Source: Hydrogenophaga sp. RAC07
GTDB taxonomy: Bacteria > Pseudomonadota > Gammaproteobacteria > Burkholderiales > Burkholderiaceae_C
DNA: 64,000 nucleotides
Direction of reading: 5' to 3'
Assembly: GCF_001713375.1 (NCBI RefSeq)
Contig: NZ_CP016449.1
Span: forward strand, 558,001 to 622,000
Position numbers and translations under genes: made by a program. The notes under the pieces were generated by a model. The model was not told the origin of the DNA. It was given only the letters and a program-made list of their open reading frames with translations, and ran no database searches. Positions 25,869-35,623 of the stretch are shown here, piece by piece (position 1 is the stretch's first letter; the number at the start of each line of letters is the position of its first letter).

Positions 25869-27017
25869 TCAGGCAGGCTGAGCCTGCCGAGGCGCCACCT
25901 CAGCCAAAGCCTGCTCCAGATGCTGCAGTGTTGAAGGCAGGTCGTGCCACTTGTCCAGTCCGAAGAGGCCGATGCGGAAGGTCTTGAACTCGGGACCTTC
26001 GTCGCACTGCAGCGGCACACCCGCAGCGGTTTGCAAACCCACCGCCAGAAACTTCTTGCTCGACTGGATCTCCGGGTCGGTGGTGTAGCTCACCACCACA
26101 CCCGGCGCCTGGAAACCCGGGGCTGCCACGCTGGGGAAACCATGGCGCTCCAGCAGCTCGCGCACCTGTGAGCCCAAAGCGATCTGTTCCTGCCGCACCC
26201 GCTCAACTCCGTAAGCCTCGGTCTCCACCATCGTCTCGCGCAAGCGCGTGAGCGCGTCGGTGGGCAGGGTGGTGTGGTACGCGTGACCGCCGCCTTCGTA
26301 GGTCTCCATGATCTGCAGCCACTTCTTCAGGTCCATCGCGAAGGTGGTGCTCTGCGTGGCGTCGATGGCGGCGCGGGCGCGTTCGCTCAGCATCACCATG
26401 GCGCAGCAGGGTGAGCTGCTCCAGCCTTTTTGCGGGGCAGAGATCAGGATGTCGACCCCGGTGGTTTTCATGTTCACCCACATCGCGCCCGAGGCAATGC
26501 AGTCCAGCACGAACAAGCCACCCACCGCGTGCACGGCGTCGCTCACGGCCTTCAAATAGCCGTCGGGCAGGATCATGCCGGCAGCGGTTTCCACGTGGGG
26601 TGCGAACACCAGCGCGGGCTTCTCGCGCGCGATCGTGGCCACCACCTCTTCAATGGGTGCGGGCGCCCAGGCAGCCTGCGCGCCGGCGCCGGTGCGCCGG
26701 GCCTTCATCACCGTGTGGCTGGCGGGGATGCTTCCCATGTCGAAGATCTGGGTCCATCGGTAGCTGAACCAGCCATTGCGGATCACGAGCACGTGCTTGC
26801 CGTGGGCAAACTGCCGCGCCACCGACTCCATGCCGAAGGTGCCGCTGCCGGGCACCAGCACCGCCGAGTGGGCACCGTACACGCGCTTGAGCATGGCCGA
26901 GATATCGGTCATCACACCCTGGAAGCGTTTGGACATGTGGTTGAGCGCGCGGTCGGTGTAGACCACCGAAAACTCGAGCAGGCCGTCGGGGTCGATGTGG
27001 GGCAGCAGTCCGGGCAT
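25869..27017 (-). CDS. Class V aminotransferase (alanine-glyoxylate / serine-pyruvate type)
   Basis: The 382-residue PLP enzyme shows the class V pattern: GSGTFGMESVARQ binding the PLP phosphate, HVETAAGMILP, FVLDCIASGAMWV (Asp to the pyridine nitrogen) and the Schiff-base Lys in SAPQKGWSSSPCCA. Relatives are alanine-glyoxylate, serine-glyoxylate or 2-aminoethylphosphonate aminotransferases; the exact donor cannot be fixed. It lies 91 bases downstream of the Na/Pi symporter gene on the same strand; with a phosphate transporter next to it, an aminophosphonate role is possible but speculative. Confidence 0.85.
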   Translation of the reverse strand: MPGLLPHIDPDGLLEFSVVYTDRALNHMSKRFQGVMTDISAMLKRVYGAHSAVLVPGSGTFGMESVARQFAHGKHVLVIRNGWFSYRWTQIFDMGSIPASHTVMKARRTGAGAQAAWAPAPIEEVVATIAREKPALVFAPHVETAAGMILPDGYLKAVSDAVHAVGGLFVLDCIASGAMWVNMKTTGVDILISAPQKGWSSSPCCAMVMLSERARAAIDATQSTTFAMDLKKWLQIMETYEGGGHAYHTTLPTDALTRLRETMVETEAYGVERVRQEQIALGSQVRELLERHGFPSVAAPGFQAPGVVVSYTTDPEIQSSKKFLAVGLQTAAGVPLQCDEGPEFKTFRIGLFGLDKWHDLPSTLQHLEQALAEVAPRQAQPA

Positions 27018-27108
27018 GTTGTTGTCTCCTGGCGGGTCGCGAAAGGGAGCGCCAGACTAGCACAGCGTCCCCGTTTTTGCAGCCGCGCGGCTCAACGCCC
27101 GGACGCTG

Positions 27109-28770
27109 TCAAAGGCGGCTGGCGTCGACCGACGGAGGCTCGCGCAGTCGGCTGGGCGCGAGCACGCCCGCGCTGTCGAGGATGGGGTAGGCGATCGAGC
27201 AGATGTGCGAGTTGATGCGCTTCAGGTCGCTGATCAGGTCCAGGTGGAGCGCGCTGGTGTCCATGCTCTGCTGGCTCATGTCGGACAGCCGGTCGAGGTG
27301 GGTGGCGGCGTAGGCGCGCTCCTTGTCGCGGAAACGCACTTTTTCTTCGAGCAGGCGCTGCGCATCGCGCACGTTGCCGTTGAGAAACACGCTCATGCCC
27401 AGGCGCAGGTTGTCGATCAGGCGCGCGTGCAGTTCGGTGATCTCGGCCATGCCGGCCTCCGAGAAATTGCGGCCCTTGCGGATCTTCTTGTCTTCGATGT
27501 CGAGCAGCACGCGCTCGACCGTGTCGCCGATCTGCTCCATGTTGATGGTGAAGCTGATGATGTCGGTCCAGCGCCGGCTCTCGGCCTCGCTGAGCTGCTG
27601 GCGCGAGATCTTGGTGAGGTAGTACTTGATCGCCGAGTACAGGCTGTCCACCGTGTCGTCAAGCTTGCGCAGGTCTTGTGCGAGCTTGAGGTCGTTGGTC
27701 TTGATCACCGTGACCACTCCGCGCAGCATGGTTTCCACCACATCGGCCTGGTGCATGGCTTCGCGCGCCGCGCACGAGATGGCCAGCGAGGGCGTGGCCA
27801 GGGCCGAAGGGTCGAGGTGGTTGGGGCGGTCCAGCGGGCCCTTGTTGGCTTGCAGCGGCAGCAGCCGTTCCACCAGCCTGGCCACCGGCTGCGTGAGACC
27901 GATGAACACGGCGCCCACCATGAGGTTGAAGCTCAGGTGGAACAGCACGGTGAGTGTGGCCGGATCCTGCACCAGTGGCTGCATGAAGCGCACCCAGGTG
28001 GGAATGAGCCAGATGGCAATGGCCACGCCGAACACCTTGAAGAGCAGGTTGCCCAGCGGCACCTGGCGCGTGCTCACGCCCGACTTGGCGGTGGTGATCA
28101 CCGCCAGCAGGCCGCTGCCCAGGTTGGCACCCAGCACGATGCCCAGCGCCACATCGAGCCCCACCACCTGCAGCGCCAACGTGGAGGCCAGCAGCACCAC
28201 CGCCAGGCTCGAATACGCCACCACCGCCAACGCGGCGCCGAGAAGGATTTCAAGCAGGCGGTCGCTGGTGAGCGATTCCAGCATCAGCTGCACCGCCGGG
28301 TTCTGCGTCAGCACATTGGTGGCGCCCGAGATCAGCTGCAGGGCCAGCAGCATCAGGCCCAGACCGATCAGCACGCGCCCGAAGTCGCCAGCCGAGGTGC
28401 CCTGGCGCGAGATGAACAGCGTGACGCCGAGAAAGATGAAGAGCGGCGACAGCCACGACAAGTCGAACGAAAACACCACCGCCATCACGCTGGTGCCGAT
28501 GTCGGCGCCCAGCATCACGGCCAGCGCAGCGGGCAGGACGATCAGGCCACGGCCCACAAAGGACGCCGTGATGAGCGCCGTGGCGGTGCTGGATTGCACC
28601 AGGGCCGTGACACCCAGGCCGGACAACGCCGCGGAGAAACGGTTGCCCATGCTCGCGGCCAGCACCTGGCGCAGGTTGCTGCCGAAAACCCGCAGCACGC
28701 CGTTGCGCACCAGGTGCGTGCCCCAGACCAGCAGGGCGATGGCCGCCAGAAGATCCAACAGGTGTTTCAT
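27109..28770 (-). CDS. Na+/phosphate symporter with PhoU-like C-terminal domain
   Basis: The 553-residue protein carries two Na/Pi-cotransporter repeats in about nine helices (residues 1-310), the first with the signature VQSSTATALITASF and the second with the weaker AYSSLAVVLLAS. A cytoplasmic helical PhoU-like domain follows (about residues 340-540; KYYLTKISRQQLSEAE, NMEQIGDTVERVLLDIEDK). NptA/YjbB-type members use Na+ to move phosphate, in some species outward. The first codon is ATG at 28770, and the next gene upstream on the strand is lspA, 67 bases away. Confidence 0.9.
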   Translation of the reverse strand: MKHLLDLLAAIALLVWGTHLVRNGVLRVFGSNLRQVLAASMGNRFSAALSGLGVTALVQSSTATALITASFVGRGLIVLPAALAVMLGADIGTSVMAVVFSFDLSWLSPLFIFLGVTLFISRQGTSAGDFGRVLIGLGLMLLALQLISGATNVLTQNPAVQLMLESLTSDRLLEILLGAALAVVAYSSLAVVLLASTLALQVVGLDVALGIVLGANLGSGLLAVITTAKSGVSTRQVPLGNLLFKVFGVAIAIWLIPTWVRFMQPLVQDPATLTVLFHLSFNLMVGAVFIGLTQPVARLVERLLPLQANKGPLDRPNHLDPSALATPSLAISCAAREAMHQADVVETMLRGVVTVIKTNDLKLAQDLRKLDDTVDSLYSAIKYYLTKISRQQLSEAESRRWTDIISFTINMEQIGDTVERVLLDIEDKKIRKGRNFSEAGMAEITELHARLIDNLRLGMSVFLNGNVRDAQRLLEEKVRFRDKERAYAATHLDRLSDMSQQSMDTSALHLDLISDLKRINSHICSIAYPILDSAGVLAPSRLREPPSVDASRL

Positions 28771-28837
28771 GAGGGAAGTTATACGCCCGCGCGGCGCGTG
28801 ATCCGGGACGTGGGGTCGCGCGGTGCGGGCGGCCGGT

Positions 28838-29347
28838 TCACCGGCTGCGGCGCCAGCGAAGAACCTCGTCGAGGATCAGCGAGACCGCGCCCACGGTGAT
28901 GGCCGCGTCGGCGATGTTGAAGGCCGGAAAGTGCCCGCCGGGGAACAGGCCGCTGAGCAGCTCCCAGTGGAAGTCCAGCCAGTCCACCACGTAGCCGTAC
29001 AGCAGGCGGTCGATCACGTTGCCGATGGCGCCACCCAGGATGCAGGCCAGGGCGAACGCGAACAGCTTCTCGCCCGGGTGCGTGCGCAGCATCCACACGA
29101 TGAACACGGACGCTGCCACGCCCACGCCGGTGAAAAACCAGCGCTGCCAGCCGCCGGCCTCGGCCAGGAACGAGAAGGCCGCACCCGTGTTGTGCACCCT
29201 AACGACGTTGAAGAAGCCGGTGATGAAGGTGCTCTCACCCAGCTGGTAGTTGGCCAGGATCAGCAGCTTGGTGACCTGGTCGACCGCCACCAGCAAGGCG
29301 GCGAGACCGAGCCACGGCCAGATGCCGCGCATTGGGGCGTTGCTCAT
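28838..29347 (-). CDS. lspA: Lipoprotein signal peptidase II
   Basis: The 169-residue inner-membrane aspartyl protease has four helices and the LspA motifs [33 protein letters not shown] and [14 protein letters not shown], the last two holding the catalytic aspartates. It removes signal peptides from diacylglyceryl-modified prolipoproteins such as the META lipoprotein here. The ATG shares a base with the ileS stop (TGATG), so it is coupled to ileS, the common proteobacterial order ribF-ileS-lspA. Confidence 0.97.
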   Translation of the reverse strand: MSNAPMRGIWPWLGLAALLVAVDQVTKLLILANYQLGESTFITGFFNVVRVHNTGAAFSFLAEAGGWQRWFFTGVGVAASVFIVWMLRTHPGEKLFAFALACILGGAIGNVIDRLLYGYVVDWLDFHWELLSGLFPGGHFPAFNIADAAITVGAVSLILDEVLRWRRSR

Positions 29348-32214
29348 CAGGCCACCGAGCGGGTTTCACCCGCGCCGAACAGGTTGCTGGTGCAGCGGCC
29401 GCACAGCGTGGGGTGCGCGGCGTCCACGCCCACGTCGTCGCGGTAGTGCCAGCAACGCTCGCACTTGGCGGCGGTCGCCGGGATCACGTCCACTTGGGCA
29501 TCGCCTTCGAGCAGCGCGACCTGAGAGACGATCAGCACGAACTTGAGGTCCTCGCCCAGCGAGGCGAGCAACGCATGGTCATCGGCCGGCACGGTGAGTT
29601 TCACCGTGGCCTGCAGGGACGAGCCCACACCGCCGGCGGTGCGCACGGTCTCGATCTCCTTGTTCACCATCTCGCGCACCGCGCGGATGCGCGACCACTT
29701 GGCCAACAGCACTTCGTCGGCTGCGGGCAGTTTCGCGAAGGTCTCGAAAAAGATCGATCCCTGGTTCTGCGCACCGGCCAGCACCGGCCAGGCTTCCTCG
29801 GCCGTGAAGCTCAGGAACGGCGCCATCCAGCGCAGCATGGCGTGGGTGATCTGGTGCAGCGCGGTCTGCGCGCTGCGTCGTGCGAGGCTGCCCGGTGCGG
29901 TGGTGTAGAGCCGGTCCTTGAGCACGTCGAGGTAGAACGCGCCCAGGTCTTCCGAGCAATACACCTGCAGCTTGGCCACCACCGGGTGGAACTCGTATAC
30001 CTCATAGTGCGCCAGCACCTCGGCCTGGAACTGTGCCGCGCGCGCCAGGGCGTAGCGGTCGATCTCCAGCATCTGGTCCAGCAGCACGGCGTCGGTGGCC
30101 GGGTCGAAGTCGCTCACGTTGGCGAGCAGGAAACGCAGGGTGTTGCGGATGCGGCGGTAGGCGTCGGTCACGCGCGCGATCACCTTCTTGTCCATCGGTG
30201 GGTCGCCCGAGTAGTCGGTGGACGCGACCCACAGCCGTGCGATCTCGGCGCCGGGGTCCTTGGCAAAGGTCTCGATCTCGATCACGTTGCCCAAGGACTT
30301 GCTCATCTTGCGGCCCTGGCCGTCGACGTTGAAGCCGTGCGTCAGGATCCCGCGGTAGGGCGCGCGGTCGTAGAGCGCACAGCCCAGCAGCAAGGAGCTG
30401 TGGAACCAGCCGCGGTGCTGGTCATGGCCTTCGAGGTAGAGGTCGGCCTCGGGGCCGTTTTCGTGGTGTGGCAGACGGTCGTAGGCCTTTGCATGGCTGC
30501 CGCGCAACACGTGCTGGAAGGTCGAGCCCGAGTCGAACCACACCTCGAGGATGTCGGTGCTCTTGGTGTACAGCTTGGCGTCATCGGCACCCAGGATCGT
30601 TTCGGCCGTCACGCGGCTCCAGGCCTCGATGCCACCTTTCTCCACGATGTCCGCGGCCTGGTCGAGGATTTCCATGGTGCGCGGGTGCAGTTCGCCGCTG
30701 TCCTTGTGCAGGAAGAACGGGATGGGCACGCCCCAGCTGCGCTGGCGCGAGATGCACCAGTCGGGCCGGTTGGCGATCATGTCGTGCAGGCGCGCCTTGC
30801 CGTTGGCGGGGTAGAACCGGGTGTGCTCGATGGCGTCCAGCGCGGTCTGGCGCAGCGTGCGCGGCGCCTTGTCCTTTGTGAACACGCCCTCGCCCTCGTC
30901 CATGCGCACGAACCACTGGGCCGCGGCGCGGTAGATCACCGGCGTCTTGTGGCGCCAGCAGTGCGGGTAGCTGTGGGTGATGGTCTGGGTGGCCAGCAGG
31001 CGGCCGGCGTTCTTCAGCGCTTCCAGGATGACCGGCACGGCCTTCCAGATGTGCAGGCCGCCGAACAGCGGGAAGTCGGCCGCGTAGGCGCCGTTGCCCT
31101 GCACCGGGTTGAGGATGTCGTCGACCGACAGGCCGTGCGCGGCGCAGGAGTTGAAATCGTCCAGGCCGTAGGCGGGCGAGGAGTGCACGAGGCCGGTGCC
31201 GTCGGCGTCGCTCACGTATTCGGCCAGGTACATGGGCGACAGGCGCTGGTAGCCAGCGTCCACGTCGAACAACGGATGGCGGAAGTTCAGGCCGCCCAGG
31301 GCCTTGCCCGGCGCGGTGGCGATCACGGTGCCGGTGAGGCCGAAGCGCTCCAGGCATTTCTCCACCAGCGTCTCGGCCAACACCAGGCAACCCATGGGCG
31401 TGTCGACCAGCGCGTAGGTGAAGTCCGGGTGGGCGTTGAGCGCCTGGTTGGCGGGGATGGTCCAGGCGGTGGTGGTCCAGATGACGGCGAACGCGGTTTT
31501 GCCCGCGGGCAGCGCGCCCAGCCCGAAGGCGGTGGCCAGCTTCGAGGCGTCGTCGGTCTCGAAGGCCACGTCCAGCGTTTCACTCTTCTTGTCTGCGTAC
31601 TCGATCTCGAATTCGGCCAGCGACGAGCCACAGTCGAAGCACCAGTACACCGGCTTCAAGCCGCGGTAGACGAAGCCGCGCTCGATCACGCGTTTGAACG
31701 CGCGCAGCTCGCCCGCCTCGTTGGCGAAGTCCATGGTGCGGTAGGGACGCTCCCAGTCGCCCAGCACGCCCAGGCGCTTGAAGTCTTCGCGCTGCTGGTC
31801 GATCTGCCCGGTGGCGAAGGCGCGGCTCTTGGCCTGCATCTCGTCGCGGCCGAGGTTGCGGCCGTGCAGTTTCTCGATCGCGTTCTCGATCGGCAGGCCA
31901 TGGCAGTCCCAGCCGGGGATGTACTGCGCGTCGAAGCCGGCCAGCTGGCGGCTCTTGACGATCATGTCCTTGAGGATCTTGTTCAGCGCATGGCCGATGT
32001 GCAGCTTGCCGTTGGCGTAGGGCGGGCCGTCGTGCAGCACGAACAGCGGTGCGCCGGCGCGCGCGTCGCGCAGACGCTTGTAGAGGCCGCCTTCGTTCCA
32101 GCTGTCGACCCAGCCCGGTTCGCGCTTGGGCAAGTCGCCGCGCATGGGGAACGGGGTGTCGGGCAGGTTCAGGGTGCTGCGGTAGTCGGCGGCAGCGGGG
32201 GTGGATTCAGACAT
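29347..32214 (-). CDS. ileS: Isoleucyl-tRNA synthetase
   Basis: The 955-residue class I synthetase has HIGH as [10 protein letters not shown] near residue 72, KMSKS as [10 protein letters not shown] near 636, a full editing (CP1) domain with [13 protein letters not shown] and a C-terminal zinc site CERCWH followed by CGRC. It charges tRNA-Ile and hydrolyses Val-tRNA-Ile. This is the standard bacterial type 1 enzyme. It ends in a one-base overlap with lspA. A palindromic dispersed repeat separates it from ribF upstream. Confidence 0.98.
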   Translation of the reverse strand: MSESTPAAADYRSTLNLPDTPFPMRGDLPKREPGWVDSWNEGGLYKRLRDARAGAPLFVLHDGPPYANGKLHIGHALNKILKDMIVKSRQLAGFDAQYIPGWDCHGLPIENAIEKLHGRNLGRDEMQAKSRAFATGQIDQQREDFKRLGVLGDWERPYRTMDFANEAGELRAFKRVIERGFVYRGLKPVYWCFDCGSSLAEFEIEYADKKSETLDVAFETDDASKLATAFGLGALPAGKTAFAVIWTTTAWTIPANQALNAHPDFTYALVDTPMGCLVLAETLVEKCLERFGLTGTVIATAPGKALGGLNFRHPLFDVDAGYQRLSPMYLAEYVSDADGTGLVHSSPAYGLDDFNSCAAHGLSVDDILNPVQGNGAYAADFPLFGGLHIWKAVPVILEALKNAGRLLATQTITHSYPHCWRHKTPVIYRAAAQWFVRMDEGEGVFTKDKAPRTLRQTALDAIEHTRFYPANGKARLHDMIANRPDWCISRQRSWGVPIPFFLHKDSGELHPRTMEILDQAADIVEKGGIEAWSRVTAETILGADDAKLYTKSTDILEVWFDSGSTFQHVLRGSHAKAYDRLPHHENGPEADLYLEGHDQHRGWFHSSLLLGCALYDRAPYRGILTHGFNVDGQGRKMSKSLGNVIEIETFAKDPGAEIARLWVASTDYSGDPPMDKKVIARVTDAYRRIRNTLRFLLANVSDFDPATDAVLLDQMLEIDRYALARAAQFQAEVLAHYEVYEFHPVVAKLQVYCSEDLGAFYLDVLKDRLYTTAPGSLARRSAQTALHQITHAMLRWMAPFLSFTAEEAWPVLAGAQNQGSIFFETFAKLPAADEVLLAKWSRIRAVREMVNKEIETVRTAGGVGSSLQATVKLTVPADDHALLASLGEDLKFVLIVSQVALLEGDAQVDVIPATAAKCERCWHYRDDVGVDAAHPTLCGRCTSNLFGAGETRSVA

Positions 32215-32233
32215 GGCGGGGATTCCGTGGTGG

Positions 32234-32308
32234 CTTCGACAAGCTCAGCCCGAACGGGGGAGTGAGGGGAGACAGAAGGAGACACCGTTCGCCCTGAGCC
32301 TGTCGAAG
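32234..32308. repeat. Dispersed palindromic repeat (CTTCGACAGGCTCAG type)
   Basis: Arms 32234-32257 and 32285-32308 pair at 21 of 24 positions, reading CTTCGACAAGCTCAGCC and its near complement. This sequence is a common dispersed repeat of many proteobacteria. It fills the gap between ribF and ileS and may act as an mRNA hairpin between them. Confidence 0.7.
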
Positions 32309-32333
32309 GGCAGCGACCGGATAGACGCGAGGT

Positions 32334-33413
32334 CTAAATTCGGTCGCGCGTGGTCTGGCGGTGGGTTTGTGTGTGCAGCGAGGCGAAGAAGGCGCGTGCG
32401 TCGTCGCAGTCGCGTGCGATGCCCTGGGTCAGGGCGTCCAGACTGTCGTATTTCAGCTCGTCGTGCAGTTTGTGAAGCAGTTCCACGCGGACGATTTTAC
32501 CGTAGGCCTCCCCGCCGGGCAGGCTCTCGCTCAGAGCCCGGGGCCAGTCGAGGCAATGCGTTTCAAGCAAGACGCGCCCGCCGTTCACATCGTCGGGGTC
32601 GAGCGAGGGTCGCACGCCGAGGTTGGCCACACCGGGCAGGGGGGGTGAATCGGCGTGCGGGCCCAGGCCGTGCACCAGCACGGCAAAGATGCCGCTGGCT
32701 GCGGGCTTCCAGTGGGCAAAGCGCAGGTTGAGGGTGCGGAATCCATCGCCCTTGCCCGGGCTGCTCTCGGCCAGCTGGCGGCCGAGCTTGCGTCCGTGCA
32801 CCACGTGGCCGCTGATGCTGTACGGTCGGCCGAGCAGGGCCGCCACATCGTCCATGCGGCCGGCGCCCAGCGCCTGGCGCACGGCAGAGCTGGACACGCG
32901 CAGGCCGTGCACCTCGTAGCTTTGCATGCGCGCCACGTCAAAACCCAGCTGATTGCCGGCGGCGTCCAGCATGGCGTAGTCGCCCGCGCGTTTGGCGCCG
33001 AAGCGGAAGTCGTCGCCCACCAGCACGTATTTCACGCCCAGCGAGCCGACCAGGATGTCTTCAATGAAGGCCTGCGGCGTTTGCGCGGCGAGCTGCGCGT
33101 TGAAGGGCAGCACCACGCACTCGTCCACGCCGCAGCGTTCCAGCTCCTGCAGCTTGTCGCGCAGGGTGGCGATGCGGGCGGGCGCCAGGTCGGGCTGGTG
33201 GTGCAGGGCGGCAAAGTAGTCGCGCGGGTGCGGCTCGAAGGTCATCACGCAGCTGGGCACGCCCCGGTGCTTCGCTTCGTTGTTGAGCAGCGCCAGCATG
33301 GCCTGGTGACCCCGGTGCACGCCGTCGAAATTGCCGATGGTGAGCGCGCAACCACCGCGGGTTGCCTGCGGCTTGCTGGAAAGACGGCCATGCAAGCCGC
33401 GAAAGATTTTCAT
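32334..33413 (-). CDS. ribF: Bifunctional riboflavin kinase / FAD synthetase
   Basis: The 359-residue protein has an N-terminal FMN adenylyltransferase domain with GNFDGVHRGHQ (about residue 27) and VLVGDDFRFGAKRAGD, and a C-terminal riboflavin kinase domain with GVANLGVRPSL and a late ETHCLDWP. It makes FMN and FAD from riboflavin in the cytoplasm, cofactors needed by the FMN dehydrogenase, TrxB and acyl-CoA dehydrogenases in this window. It heads the ribF-ileS-lspA run. I see no FMN riboswitch upstream. The opposite gene encodes an HNH nuclease. Confidence 0.96.
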   Translation of the reverse strand: MKIFRGLHGRLSSKPQATRGGCALTIGNFDGVHRGHQAMLALLNNEAKHRGVPSCVMTFEPHPRDYFAALHHQPDLAPARIATLRDKLQELERCGVDECVVLPFNAQLAAQTPQAFIEDILVGSLGVKYVLVGDDFRFGAKRAGDYAMLDAAGNQLGFDVARMQSYEVHGLRVSSSAVRQALGAGRMDDVAALLGRPYSISGHVVHGRKLGRQLAESSPGKGDGFRTLNLRFAHWKPAASGIFAVLVHGLGPHADSPPLPGVANLGVRPSLDPDDVNGGRVLLETHCLDWPRALSESLPGGEAYGKIVRVELLHKLHDELKYDSLDALTQGIARDCDDARAFFASLHTQTHRQTTRDRI

Positions 33414-33603
33414 GCCGGTCGGTGGGGTGAAGGTGCTCTGGCGGGCCCGTTGGCGATGGGGAATGTGCCTGTGTGACGGGCTGCGTCATCAAAGCGCGCT
33501 ATATTGACACACGACGATACATGCCCGCAGGCCCAGCCTGCCGGTGATGTGGGGCCAGCCCAGGCCTGTTTTCCGGTGATGCCCATGCACAAAGGAGTCC
33601 GTC

Positions 33604-34161
33604 TTGAAGGTCTTGAAGCTCTCAGCCCAGGGTTTGCCACAGTCGTGGATCAGCCTGGAAGAAGCCGTCCTGCACTACGCGGCGGATGAGGTGCGCTGGG
33701 AGATGGGAGCCGAGATCGCGGTGTTCCATGGCGGGCACAACGCGATCACCGGGCGCCAGTCCGTCATCAACGTCAATTCGATCATCGGCACCCAGGGCGT
33801 GCCGCGCATCAACCCGTTCGATCTGCGGCCCACGCTGACCAACAGCAAGCTGTTTGCGCGCGACCGCAATGTGTGCGCCTACTGCGGCGAACATTTTCAC
33901 GAGGAAGAACTGACCCGCGAGCACATCGTCCCCCTGGGGCAGAACGGGCGCGACCTGTGGATGAACGTGGTCACCGCCTGCCGCTCGTGCAACCACCGCA
34001 AGGGCAACCGCACGCCCGAGCAGGCGCACATGGGTTTGCTCTACGCGCCCTATGTGCCCAGCCTGTGGGAAGACTTCATCCTGCGCAACCGCCGCATCCT
34101 GGCGGACCAGATGGAGTTTTTGATGTCGCACCTGCCGAAGACCTCCAGGCTGCACGCCTGA
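33604..34161 (+). CDS. HNH endonuclease family protein with a TTG start
   Basis: The 185-residue protein has a central HNH fold (about residues 90-140): CAYCGEHFHEEELTREHIVPL, then NVVTACRSCNHRKGNRTPEQA, with two zinc-holding CxxC pairs and the catalytic His in REHIVPLG. Stand-alone HNH proteins of this type are widespread in Burkholderiales and are usually not restriction enzymes; a DNA repair or nucleic-acid cleavage role is likely. AAAGGAG lies 6 bases before the TTG, while the upstream ATG at 33586 is out of frame, so TTG initiation is favoured. It is convergent with the esterase gene. Confidence 0.82.
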   Translation: MKVLKLSAQGLPQSWISLEEAVLHYAADEVRWEMGAEIAVFHGGHNAITGRQSVINVNSIIGTQGVPRINPFDLRPTLTNSKLFARDRNVCAYCGEHFHEEELTREHIVPLGQNGRDLWMNVVTACRSCNHRKGNRTPEQAHMGLLYAPYVPSLWEDFILRNRRILADQMEFLMSHLPKTSRLHA

Positions 34162-34170
34162 AGCCCTGGA

Positions 34171-35547
34171 TCAGTACGTCAGTTCAAGAACCACCAGGCG
34201 GTTTTCAGCCGCCGGCCAGGTGCGTCCAACGATCTTCTCCCCGTTGAATTCCGCCGGAATGGCCCGCACGCCGTCTTCCATCACCTTGATCTTTGAACTC
34301 GACACGCCGGCGCCCGCGGGCGGCACACCGGGCAAAGCCTTGCTGTCAAAGGCCATCTTGTCGCGTTGGGCGTCGAAGTAGCCGCGCGGCCGCGTGAAAG
34401 TGACGGTGGACTTGGCGTCCTTGTCGGCGGCGGCGATGCGCTCGGCGCGCAGATGAATGAGTTCGCTGCTGCGCGGGAAGGGGCTGCGGTAGATGTGCGT
34501 GGTGGCATATCCCGGTGCGCTGATCACGAACTCGTGCGGCACGCCGGCCTGCGCGGTGAAAGGGCCCCACAGACCATCGGCGCCCACGGTCTTGCTGTGC
34601 ACGGCAGCGCCCTTGCGCTCGCCGGTGGCGGGGTCGGTGGCGTACACCATCAGCTGCGCGCCCGGCAAGGGCAGGTTGTTGGCATAGTTGCCGGTGGCCG
34701 GGTCGGTGGGCACGAGGCCCAGGCCGGTGATCTTGCCGTTGAGCACCACCGGTGCTTGCGGCGTCGGAACCAGCGTGGTGGGCGCCCGGCCGGTGATGAA
34801 GCGGTAGGTGGTCTCGAAAGCGGCGGGCGAGAACGAGGTCTCGCGGTGGTCCACGCGCGGCAGTACCGCGTTGGTCGCGCCCTTGAGCGCCGGGCCTTCA
34901 AAAGTGACGTTGGTGGGCGTGCCCTTGGCGCCGATCCATAGGCCGTCGGGCTGCGCGAACTTGTCGTTGTTGTCGGAGCGGATGGTCATCCACTTCACCG
35001 GGCCGGTCACCTCGTCGCCCGCGGCGTTCTTGGGTGCGTTCAACGCGGTGAGAAAGGGGCCGGTGCCCGAAAACTCGTTGCCTTCACGAAAGCCCTTGGT
35101 CGCCCACACGCCGTGGTTGGGCGTGCCACCCAGCACCGCGTGGCTCACGGTCTTGTCGCCACCACCGTTCTGGATGTAGTTGCGCACCGCGTTGCCGCCG
35201 CGCGAGTTGGCCACCAGCACCACCTGCTTCGCGCCGGTGGCCTTGAGCACCTTGTCCACCTCGGCCTTGAGGTAGGCCATGTGATCGTCGGTCGAGGTGC
35301 GGCCTGGCTGGGCCTTGCTGTTGTCGTCGCGCGCCAGCGGGTAGGGCAGGTCGATGGCGTGCAGGCGTTCGCGTGGCCAGCCGTTGGACTCGAAGCGCCA
35401 CACCGTGCTCTGCCAGATGGAGGCCGAGTCGCCATTGCCGTGCGCGAACACGATGGGCGGCTGGTCGGCGCCTTGCGGCGCGGTGGCGCAGGCGCCGAGC
35501 AGCAGGCTGCTGGCGACCAGGGCAAAGAGGCTGCGGCGGGTGGTCAT
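34171..35547 (-). CDS. Alpha/beta-hydrolase-fold lipoprotein (esterase/lipase-like)
   Basis: The 458-residue protein has a lipoprotein signal (MTTRRSLFALVASSLLLGAC, lipobox LLGAC), then an alpha/beta-hydrolase part (about residues 30-250) with an oxyanion segment IVFAHGNGDSASIW, the nucleophile region VLVANSRGGNAV, where Ser-Arg-Gly-Gly replaces the usual GxSxG, and a later VDHRETSFSP. The C-terminal 200 residues are beta-rich and carry SEWR-unlike repeats; their role is unknown. Secreted esterases or polymer depolymerases are relatives. It is convergent with the HNH gene and 76 bases downstream of the acyl-CoA dehydrogenase pair on the same strand. Confidence 0.78.
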   Translation of the reverse strand: MTTRRSLFALVASSLLLGACATAPQGADQPPIVFAHGNGDSASIWQSTVWRFESNGWPRERLHAIDLPYPLARDDNSKAQPGRTSTDDHMAYLKAEVDKVLKATGAKQVVLVANSRGGNAVRNYIQNGGGDKTVSHAVLGGTPNHGVWATKGFREGNEFSGTGPFLTALNAPKNAAGDEVTGPVKWMTIRSDNNDKFAQPDGLWIGAKGTPTNVTFEGPALKGATNAVLPRVDHRETSFSPAAFETTYRFITGRAPTTLVPTPQAPVVLNGKITGLGLVPTDPATGNYANNLPLPGAQLMVYATDPATGERKGAAVHSKTVGADGLWGPFTAQAGVPHEFVISAPGYATTHIYRSPFPRSSELIHLRAERIAAADKDAKSTVTFTRPRGYFDAQRDKMAFDSKALPGVPPAGAGVSSSKIKVMEDGVRAIPAEFNGEKIVGRTWPAAENRLVVLELTY

Positions 35548-35623
35548 GGGTGTCTCCGCATCGTTCTTGGGCTGGCGAAAACAAAGCGGCCCGCAGGGTG
35601 CGGGCCGTTTGGGGTGAGAGGAA

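Noticed and set aside
27017..27108. Possible RNA gene between the aminotransferase and Na/Pi genes
   Set aside because: The 91-base gap has no tRNA-like fold, terminator or conserved block that I can see.
29332..32265. 977-residue open frame opposite ileS on the plus strand
   Set aside because: It is antisense to a certain ileS gene and has a His/Val/Gln/Arg-rich composition typical of shadow frames in GC-rich DNA, with no domain.
33414..33603. FMN riboswitch or promoter upstream of ribF
   Set aside because: The 190-base gap has a TTGACA but no -10 at proper distance and no conserved riboswitch sequence blocks.
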